From Gigantopelta aegis (lineage: Eukaryota > Mollusca > Gastropoda > Neomphalida > Peltospiridae), in assembly GCF_016097555.1 (NCBI RefSeq), contig NC_054706.1:53209793-53273792 (forward strand): a DNA stretch of 64,000 bases, read 5' to 3'. Position 1 is the first letter of the stretch. Each line of letters begins with the position of its first letter. A program made the position numbers and the translations under genes. Shown in pieces: positions 41,657 to 53,300 of the stretch. The notes beneath the pieces were generated by a model. It was given only the letters and a program-made list of their open reading frames with translations. It searched no databases and was not told the origin of the DNA.

Positions 41657-44600
41657 AATATCGCATTTTTTATGTTTGGGCTGTACATAATGAAATCTGT
41701 ATGTACAGTGTAAACAAACGCTCTAATTTACGACAAGGCGCTTCACTTTCATTAACCTGACTTGTAAAACAACATAAATGACTTGAGAATATAATCAGCT
41801 TTTAAACTAAATATATTTCTATTTGCAACAATAGAACGAAATGGGGTTATAGTATTTTTCTCATAAAAAAAGTAGCATATTATTAGGCCTATTGGTAGGG
41901 TGCGTTAGAGTAAAAACGACCACTCACGATACCCAAGTGATAATTTTCTTTTCTTTGGTACTACGCAATTGGTCAGTTTTGTAATTTTAGATGGGGAAAG
42001 TCTACTTAATCAAGGGTTTTACAGCATTATTTACAGTAATGAAGCAGGGCGGTTGATAATGTCCATTAACATTGTACTATAGTCGCGACAGGTTACGCCA
42101 CAATACCCTGTGATCTTTAAAAAAACTGGCACGTATTTTGTATGTATGTCTAGACCGTGGTAATCACTTACCTGGTCGATACCCTGCAATATACACCTGC
42201 CAATCAGGAATCACATGTGCAGGCCATGGAAAGAAAGGACCAATTAACTAAAACAACACTCCGATTCTCAAGTCAGCCCGTGGATGAAACATAATAGTTA
42301 TTTCGACACCAAACAGTAGTGGTTTATTTTGTATTGAACTTCGTGTTACTTTGGGGCTTTTATTTAAAATTATTATTGTTTTCTACACGTTTTTTTAAAA
42401 ACATATTTAATAACATCGTACTGAGATGTATCCTCATGCCAAATCCCATGTTTGTATATGCCATATTTAATTACTTATTGACGTTTCCTTCTTCGGACGG
42501 TGAATACAGATTTTGTTTATGTAGGCCTACAGCCCTAAATAATAAATAAATTTTTTAAAAAAAAAACAAAAAAAAAACATATATAAATACATCATGCTGA
42601 GGTGTATCTTTGTGCAACCGAGTACTGTTTTTGTCTCCGGGCTGTAAATTATTCTGACACCAAAGTACTATGCGGTGTTGGTGTCCAATCTTTTCTTTTG
42701 CGATAAAATACACACGTCTTTCTTCGGATACAATCCTTTGGAAAACCATAAAAAGACAATCCCGATCGTTTAAACTGTTTATTTTTACACCCAAAGGCTG
42801 CGCAGTACGGCACTGTTGGACTGAAAAGATCGTAAGCCCCTTACTCCATATATAAACAGTTAACAACAATGGAAGAGTACAGCGGCTCTGACGTCACTTC
42901 CCTTTTTTTCCGAACGCTCACGAAGAAATATGCATAAATCGTACTTTGATACTGATTAGCGTAATTTCTTCATTTTAAGTTAACTACACGTATTTTATTG
43001 TTATAAAGTTATTTGTATATTATTTTTATATCATTTTGCTTTTAAAATGAGCTATAATATGGTCTCGTGTCATGTTTCCTTTAAAGAAAAGTCTTATATA
43101 AGTTTTAGTTTTTTTAAATTAGCAATTGGCTAATTTGACAATGGATGGGGTGAGCCCTGTAGTGACCATCTAAAATGGATCATAAATATACTGATGGAAA
43201 TAAATAAAAGATCACACAGATAGCAACAAGAAATAATACAGGGTTCATACACTTAAAAACATTTTCATTTTCCAGGACTTTTAAGCACCATTTTGGTTAA
43301 TTTTTCAGGGCTATTTTACATTTTTCCAGGAGTCTGAATATATTACCTGGAAAAGATTTTTTAACGGCACCCCAGTAAACTGTTTATTCAGTGGTTGTTA
43401 GGTCTCAAACATAAGCTACACCTAATCTAGATATATCACATGGATGCTAAAGTTGTAAAAATACATAAATAAAAAAATATTATAGTGTACAGATCTTTTT
43501 TGACAGTGTGTGTGCGGGGTGTGCATGCATCTGTGTCTTAATGCTGGATCTTACAGCAAAACACTCTATAACCATAATACATATCTAACCACATTGTGGA
43601 AATGTTTTTGAGGGTTTCAATTATTTTTGGTAAAAATTCATTTATTTTTGGTCATGATTCAGAATTATATAACTTTATATAGATGGGACTTTTGGACTGC
43701 ACCAAAGTCAAGGCAAAAGGCCTAAAATTGTGCCCAAAACAAGCAGGCCCAAATTGAGTATAAACAATGTTATATACTAACCTCAAACATATTTTTACCT
43801 CAATACCACTAAAATATTATGCTTAATTTGACCGATATAAATTGAAATGGATTTCAGCAACATTTTTACCAGCTGTCAACATTACTATACTAACAAGATC
43901 TAAAATAGTTGTGCTCAAATTAATGAGATCTAAAACCCTGATAGAATAATAATCAATCAAAGTTTTTGTTTTGTTTTTAAAAGACTTGTAATTCACTTAC
44001 AAATAAACAAACAATCAATAAATGAACAATGTACTGGGGTGTCATTATATAAAAAATAAATAAATAAAATTTTATGTTTAATTTATATTATCCAGATTTT
44101 TTAAATTTAAAAAAATCACTCTTCTACCCAAAACTATCAAGAAAAAGAGATAATGTTTAAATACCGGTATTATCCAAATCTATTATTTCCAAGCAATAAA
44201 TAAATAAATAAATAAAATTTAAAAAACAAAACAAACAAAACAAAACATTTAAGTCACAAAACGTCTAACATTAATTAATACATTTACGGTATTACGTTTA
44301 TAGGTCAGTGCTTATAGAGTACATGTATGTACTTTAAATCATTATTTATTTGTTAAAAAGTACCTAATGACAAAATTACATAAATCATATAAACATGTTT
44401 TATTTTCATTAATAATTATTTTAAACTCATTAGTGACATCGTGTTTTAAATACAAAATTTATCGGAATTATACCCGTTTCCATGAGTAACAAAATGTCAA
44501 CCACATTATTCATTGATAGCACAAAAATAATCTCTTGAAGTGGACTCTTTGTTACCACCAATTTATATCACAATCAATCAAAACTAACCCATAAAATGAT

Positions 44601-47600
44601 TGTTTATTTAGTTAATTGGTTGCTTCGTTGACATGCCTTGACATGTGGATACCGTTTTGCTGTGTATTCGGTCATCTAAGACTTCAATGGAGATCAAAAG
44701 AATGTGTGTCAACTACAAGTTCTCAACTTTTGCACGAGTCTCGCTGCACAGAAGCATAGCAGACATAAGCCTCAGGAGTATTTGTTTTGTTGGAAGGCGC
44801 TGGTTACAGCTATCTACTAAATTATTTATCTTTGACAGTAGTTTCGAACTCACAAATGTCAGAAACAAGACTGCTTAGTTACATAATTTATTCAACCAAT
44901 CACAAGTTGTGTTAATTTATGTCCACGCCTTCTTACTGTGTATACATTTTAACAGCTGACCAATGGCAGTCGACCTCTTATAATTACTGTTGCATGAAGA
45001 ATATAGTTTGGAACCAGACTTCAAATGCGATTATTTATAAATATATTTTCCAAATAATTATTAAATGTAAAAAATATATATATAAAATAGTAAAATTCCA
45101 TGACTTTCCAGGGGGTTAATTCATTTTCCCAAAGTTTTAAGCACTTTCCCGGATGAAAATAAAATTTAAGCACTTTCCAGGATTTCCAGGATGCGTGCAA
45201 ACCCTGTAATAACTGCATCAAAAATCAATTCATATTGTCAGAAGTTGATTGGGAACATATAGGCAGCACATTCAACACTACACATTCAATCCCACATTAT
45301 AACTTGGTATGAAATACAGACATTACTACGCTAGTAGTGAATTAAATTTGGTCTACAATTCGATGTGTTCTCTTATTTCTTTCCATCAGTTTACTTAAAA
45401 AGTAACTACTAAGTGGTCATAGTAATTTATTTTTTCTATAAATGAATTATTTTACACTACTGACAATTTGTATTCAGTGGCCCGTTTCAAGCAGCCACCT
45501 CTGACTACTAACCATGATTGCCACTCATAGATTGAGTTACTAATTAATTTGTAAGTTAATACATGTATTTAATTATAGATGTAAAACATGTTATTTTATA
45601 GAACTCTTAACCGCATCACAAAGATATAATTCTTATATGGTGATGGAGAAGACAAATGTGGCTCATATGGGTTCAGTATAACCAAAATATGCTTATACGC
45701 CAAATTATAAGCAAAAAAAGCTGAAACTACATCGTAAATTTTGGACAGAGAATATGAAAACTTGGAATAAACAGTGAAAAATCTGGAAACACTGTACAGA
45801 CAATTAAAAATCCAGAAAACTTTCATTTCTGATACTAGCATGCCTACATACATATAGCTGATAAGTTATAGAAGGATGATGTTATTCAGGTGTCAATCAT
45901 TTTTCAAGCCATTTGGGTCATATTAGATTATTAATAAAGTAATCGGACTCGAACATGTGGAAGTTAAGCTAATCTTGAATGTGTTATTTTGTACCCAAAG
46001 AAGACCGTTACTGAATAGGTCTCGGCTCATTCCACTACATTTTCTTAAAGTGAAATAGACCCTGCTTACTTTCTTTGTCATTTCTCTTGCTCATTTCAAA
46101 TTCGTGATTAACTTTAGACCAATCTGAAATAGAAAAACACTAAAATTTATTTTGGAAGTACAATATAAATGACACTAAACTAAATATCCAAAAAACTTTT
46201 GAAAAGTCTTAAAAGAATTAATGTATTTTATCAAATAATATAAAAAAAAATTTTTTTACATTTCCAGGGCTTGAAATTACAACTTATAGCTGCATCAAAC
46301 ATCAACTTTCGATTACACAATTGGTAATGAACACAATTTTTTTTTTAATTATAAGGACCATGCACCTATTGTCATGTTCACAGGAATACTCTCTACAATT
46401 TGCTAATTTTAATGTTTTTCTTTATGTACACATGAACACAATTTTTTCTTCTTCTTCTTCTTTTTTTTATACCAATTCCATCATCTAAACTGGATGACCA
46501 ATTACAGTTATTATGATCATCAAATCATTACAGCCGAACCAATCAATTTTCGATTATAATTGATCATTAGAACATCACTAATGAAAACTACCTAAAAAAA
46601 ACTAAATTATTACTTTCATGAAGGTACTGCACTATATCTTCATGCTGTGGTGACAAAGGCTCCTGTGATGAATTGTTTGATCGGTTACTATTTGCCCGTC
46701 TACCATTTTTGAATGTTGGCTTTGGAGAGCTAAAATAAGAAATTTTAATATTAGAAGCATAATTAAAATAAATCATAGTCAATACATATTTCAATACTAA
46801 CAAAATATTCAGATTACGGTTAATGTAACTCGATCAATCAATCTTTATTTCTTTATATATGAATAATACAAAGAACATGGCATATTTTAACTCATTAAAA
46901 GCCTAAATATATGACACCAAATCTGTGTTAATGTGTTGATAAAAACTAAATAATTTATTGACAGGGATATTAACTAGGTAGGAAAGGAATATCTGTTCAA
47001 CTACACCTCAACATGTTTTAAACTACAGCTATTGTGTGTAAACATGGCTATTTTGATACTTGGTTGCAAGAAAGAGAGTAAAGAAAAATTATGGTTATTT
47101 ATTATCTTAATATATGATTATTTCAAAATTTCACTGATAGAGAGAGAAAACACTTGTTACCCCTATCAATAATAAAGCAATGGATGTTTTGTATGCTCTT
47201 TCCCATCGACAGGACAGTACAATATGCCATGGCCTTTTATGTACCAGTTGTGGGACACTGCTTTTAAAAGAGAAAAAACCTGAATAGATTATAAAGGACA
47301 ATTAATCCTGTGACCATTGCACTTTTCAAACGAGCACTCTACTAGTACTAGAGGTGAATTTTTTTTTTTTAATTACACTACACAGGCTCAGTGAAAATCA
47401 GTTATTAGCAGTAGTTGCTGTAATATATTGGACCTAATTCAATTTCAAAAACAAATTCACACAACAAAGGTCAAGACACAGGGGTTCAAAAAATTTACTT
47501 GCCACAGGGCAAGTGCCAATTAGACATTCACTTGCGCCATATATTTTTCCACTTGCCCATACTTCTTAATGTAACTCCTATTGTGTTACTCCTATTTGAT

Positions 47601-50270
47601 TTAATACAGTGCTTAATAATGTAATAATATTGAAAGTAATTAGTTTGGTTGCAGGAAGTACTAAATGTATATGTCTGTCCAGTAGTATCCACTGTCTTCT
47701 GTATTTCTTGATTTAAACTTTATTTTTTAAATAGTGTCCATTTGTTGATTTAAACTTTATTTGTTTGGTAGTGTCCACTTGTTCATCTCAATATAATTAT
47801 TGTGTCAACGTATGTTTTAGTGGCCATGGATGTGGCGAGAACCCTTTCCACTTGTGAGCCATTCTTTTATGGCTGGTATTGGTTGAAATTTTTTTAGGGA
47901 TTTTGGCCTATGTGTCATTATTGTGAGTATATTATTTAACATTCTCTGCCCCCAAACACTTCTCTGGGATGTTTTTACCCTGTTCATAGCTGAGAAAAGT
48001 ATCTCGCAAACAGCCGTGGCTGGGCTCAAAGTAAACATGAGCTCTGCTACTCTGCAAGTGTTTTTAAATAGTGCATGACTGGTAAACAACAGAAGGGGTG
48101 GGGGTGTACATTGATTGGAGCCTTGTATTTTTAATTTATTGAGCATAATTTATTTGTTAAAAACTATTAATAATAAAGCAGAAAAAATAAATACATTCAT
48201 GGATGCTTAGAGGGCATCGCACCATCACGATTATGGCGTAGGGCTAATGAAATCTAACTTGTCACGATTATGACGTACGACTAATGAAATCTAACTTCAC
48301 CTTGCCCGTTCATTTTACACGAACGCAGATTTACATTTGCAAAGTATTGAAAAACATTAAGTATGTTCTGCTACATGGTTTTGATATCTAAACTAAAATA
48401 TCTTGCAACGTTTATAAGAATACAGTTCATAATATTTATGCTTTGTTCCAGTGAACTCGGAAATAATAAACGTGCTTTACGCACCTGTTCATTTGCACAG
48501 AGCAGAATTCCGGAGTCCACCGCGTTAACGTCTAATATAATTTGAATATGACAATTTTAAACTGTATCCTACATACACCATTTTAGCAAGGATTAAACAT
48601 TTTGATTGCATACACAAGGCATGTATATTTTATTTTTATATAAGCTGTAAAGCGTATTGGACGCTATTTCCAATTTTGAAGATCATCAAACCAATTACTT
48701 GTACGAATTCAGTTGAATGTTCAGTGGCGGAAATTACCGATCTTAAAAGGGGAATAACTTTAAAGTTGTTATTGAACTTTTCAACACATTGTTTTCCATT
48801 TTGGTGTGTTAACGCATTGGCAAGAGTTCTGATCATTCCAGCATTTATGGTTAGGGTTAGTTCTTAGAGCTATGTAAATGCTTGAACGATCAGAACTCAT
48901 TCTAAAGGTTTTACCAAGATTTGTAACAAAAAAACAAAAAAAAAGGTGGTGTTACATTAGTCACTTGTCATCGGGCATACGCAGTTAACATAATTACTTG
49001 TCCGGCATGGAAATTCCACTTGGTACGGGTGTCAGGATTTTTGATCCCCCGAGACACCAACGTCTATAGTATCAAACTTACTTGACATAGTGTTTTCCCT
49101 AGCTTGTTTTAGCATGGTGCAGCACCATCTTGCCTTAATCAGCGCCATGCTGCACTGAGATTAAAAAAGCCTTTTTCAATAATTAATTCTAAAATTGCCT
49201 TGATAAAACACTAAAACAAATGTATTATTAATTAATAAAAATATCTCTGTTATATATTTTGCTATTCATTTATTAAAGCAAGAACACATTAATTACATTT
49301 ATGTTTATTTAACTTTTTTTTGGACTTTAATGCAAAAAATGTGCCCTAAAAATGGTCAAAATTGACCTCCAAGTGTTTTGTCTGCCATGCCTTGCCAAAT
49401 TTCTAGGGAAAACACGATGACACCTTGTTGATCTGTTGTTTTACTGTTGCACAAGACTGTAGGCTACACCAATGCATGTCTTGCTGATTGCAGTCAAGCA
49501 GTTTGGTTCTAGGACATTAATGTCAGAAAATACCAATTATTACTTTAATTTTAACATAACTATACGAATTAATTATTGGTTACTTAATAACATTGCATTT
49601 TTAATGACAATATGCAATTGTTTTGCTTAAATTTTATAACATGAAAAAGATATACCTTATTATGATTAAAAGAAAGTGTATAATTCAAAACTTTTCCAAA
49701 TGACCATGGAACATAACGAAAAATTACAAATATACCAATTAATGTTCTCTTCACACCTATTTTTATCAAACTGGAAAGGGAGAAGTAATAAAATTTCTAT
49801 TGCTAAATTCGCAGACTGATATTTTATTCCACAATCATGACAATGTCTAGTTCACCAAGGTAAACATCTACGGTCCGTTTTTTAACATTTTGACATTTAT
49901 TGGACCCGATGTTTACAAGTTTAACAGCAAAAACAAGCGTGCGTTTTCCACCTAGATTTTAGGCGGAATCGATACAACCATGGAATTAAGTATTTCGTGG
50001 CGAAATATGAGATGTACAAATAAATATAAACACTTACTGTATAAAGAAAACATCCCGAGTTACATTTTACGTTAAATAGACATTTTGTCCAAACAGTAAT
50101 CCTGCATTAATCCAATTTTCAGTTACGAACAAAATCTCGAATATTCCCGCCGGCCATTATGAGCATATTTAAAATGTGATTGAAAACTGTTGGCGGAATT
50201 GGATTATTTTTTATTATTATTCGTCTCGGGTTCATGAGTTTCTTCCACGATATTTAATGGAATATCACGT

Positions 50271-50308
<38 letters not shown>

Positions 50309-53300
50309 AACTAATGAATAATATACTCTTCAAAAGAAGAAACGCAAAACCACATTGTCGTAACATTTGGAGAATGTATTTAATTATTGAATGGTGAGTC
50401 CAATAATTACCAAATGTTGCAGGATTGTTCACAATTCACTCTAGTCCATTGTGAGTAAGTGATAGGACACACCACCAAGGTCAAGGTCATCTGGAGTCAA
50501 TACCGGGTGTGGCCTCCGCGTGTGTTGACAACTGCCTGGCACCGCCTGCCCATTGAAGCAACCAGAGTACGGATGACGTCCCGGGGGATGGTGGCCCACT
50601 CGGCCTGCAAGGCTGCTGCCAGCTCGGGCAGGGTCTGGGGCTGTGGTTGTCGCTGTCGGAGGCGTCGGTCCAACTCGTCCCATAGATGCTCAATTGGGTT
50701 CAAATCCGGTGATATCGATGGCCAAGGAAGGATATTAATGTTGTTGTTCTGTAGGAAAGCCGTTGTGAGACGTGCTGTGTGAGGCCTGGCGTTGTCATGT
50801 TGGAACACTGAGTTGGCGTTGGCCATAACTGGAACGATGTGTGGCCGGAGGATCTGGTCAATCTAGCCCTGTACATTCAGGTTGCCCTGCACGTGGACCA
50901 GGTCAGTTCTGCCAGTGTGTGAGATGGCTGCCCACACCATGACACTACCCCCGCCGAATCTGTCCACTTCCTGCACGCAGTTTGCCGCATAACGTTCACC
51001 ACGACGCCTATACACGCGACATCTTCCATCATGACGTCGGAGCAGAAATCGGGACTCGTCACTGAACCACACCTGTCTCCATCGCAGTTGAGGCCATTGT
51101 CGATGAATCTGGCACCACTGCAGTCGGAGTCGACGGTGTTGTGGTGTTAAGATGACACCTCGAACTGGACGTCTGGCACGAATTCCTACCTCACGTAGGC
51201 GGTTCCGTACGGTCTGGTCGGATATCCTGCGCAAACCTGGTATTGCTTAAGTAGTCAATCGTTCCCGAAGGTGGCGTACCCGGATGTAGCGGTCCTGCCC
51301 GGGGGTAGTGACCCGTGGTCGACCGGATCTAGGGAGGTCACGTGTTGATCCATGTTGCTGGTAACGGTCCCACAGTCTGGAGATGGTGCTTGGGGACACA
51401 TGGAATGCCCTGGCAACGGCCGTTCTGGATTCGCCTGCGTCTAGTCGGCCGATGGCATTGTTTCTCTGCGGTTCACTGAGACGTGGCATGTCCTGGATTG
51501 TCAACTGTCGGCCAGATACAGAGGCCAGGCAAGCGAACACCCTGCACTTTTATACTGTCGGTGTTCATGTTGCACGTGCAGACAACACACGTGCAGTGGT
51601 GACATGGTTTTCACGTGGCTGCGTTTTTGCGAATATTCACATTTTGGAACTTTATTGTACAGTAGCTGCGTTTTATCGAATGTAACCGTGGGAATGTGTT
51701 TGGGACATGCAATGACCTTATATTCACAAAGCATGAACCGGTAGGAAACATAAAATCGGAGTTATAACCCATTTGTACCCTTTTGCGTTTCTTTTTTTGA
51801 AGAGTATATTTTTTAAAAATCAATTAATAAATAATAAATTAATAACAACTAAATAATATACTAAAAAATAATAATTAATACTTAATAAAAAATAATTAAT
51901 ACTTAATAAATAATAATATAATAATAAATTACTGAATAATGTTAGTAATTATAATAAATAAATAAATAAATAACATAATAAATAAATTATTGATTTAATA
52001 ATAATAAATAAATAAATTAATTAAATTATTAACTAAATAAAAACATGTTTTTTTTTCATTTATAAATGTTTCCATAACATACACACACAAGACAGAGGAG
52101 GGGTTGGGGAGACAGACATAGAGATGAAACGGGGTAGCAAGAGATCACACATTTGCTTGTTTCTTGTTGTTTTCTTGTTAATGTGCATTATTCGTAATTA
52201 ATGTGCATTATTCATAATTTAGTGTGCTTACCCATGTTTAACACACATTGGTACAAGGCAGTTGTCTCAAGCAGCAGTTGTCACCAAGTTACACTTATGA
52301 ATTAATTACATTCAACAGCACAGTTAATATTCAAATGGTTATGTAGGAATCAAATTACACATCGGGTTTAGCCAATGTGCAGACAGGTACAAGGCAGTTA
52401 TCACAAGCAGCAGTTGTCACAAAGTCACAGTTATACATTAATTATTGCAATAAATGTTCATCTGGTTGCGAGGCAATCCTCAACAACACAGTTAATGTTA
52501 AATTAGTTAAGTAGGAATAAATTATCACTAACAGCAGTTGTCATCAACAGTATGAATGAAACACATTGATTAGTGCAATACAACTGTGTTGTTGAGGATA
52601 ACCTCGCAACCATATGACAATGTTTTGTAATTAATGCATAAGTGTGACTTGATGACAATTGCTGCTTGTGATAACTGCCTTGTACCTGTCTGCACATTGG
52701 CTAAACCGATATGTACTTCGATTCCTACTTAACCGTTTGAACATCAACTGTGTTGTTGACGATTGCCTCGCAACCATATGAACATGTTTTGTAATTAATG
52801 CATAACTGTGACTTGACAATAACATACAAGTAGTGGGATGGATGTGTATCATTCCTGTTCTTCTGTTGGTACCAGGATTACTTTAGGTAAGTTTACAGTC
52901 AACATGTTCATACACTTATGTTAATTTCTGAATGTTATGGTTAACATTTGAGAATTAATGCTCGATAATTATGTAGTTGAACATACTTTTTCAGTACTTT
53001 ATTTAAGTACATTGCTGTGCAGATTTGTTATGCAACTACATATGACTTATAGTACAAGTTTTGAAAGTAGTTTAATGAATGTTTCAAGGAATAAATTAGA
53101 TGGAGCTAACAATCATTATAACATTTTAGATTTACATGTATAACATATTTTTAACGGCCAGTTTAACTTTCAAATTGTCTGTTTCCCCATTTCTTTGTGT
53201 GTCTATTCACCTTTCCCCAGAACTTGCTATAAAAGATTAATATAAATATTATGAAAGATTAATGAAACTATTATAATCAATGATTTTTTAGGTTGTGGGG

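Larger units (their letters stand above)
40979..43080 (+). mobile_element. TTAA-bounded element of 2.1 kb, MCRIP2 intron 4
   Basis: The terminal repeat AGGAAACATGTCACATAACC and its near inverse (AGGAAACATGACACGAGACC) are flanked by TTAA at 40975-40978 and 43081-43084. It contains small ORFs at 41304-41486 (plus) and 42869-42555 (minus), a poly-T run, and a segment shared with 32206-33346. It is probably a decayed derivative of a coding transposon. Confidence 0.75.

Noticed and set aside
49980-50060. MFSLYT-type minus-strand first exon for MCRIP2, with a GTAAGT donor
   Set aside because: Its phase does not match exon 3, while exons at 54101-54026 and 54269-54218 match in phase and sequence.
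52503-52852. Minus-strand ORFs repeating SYALITKH
   Set aside because: They are produced by the repeated arms of the fold-back structure and show no independent support.
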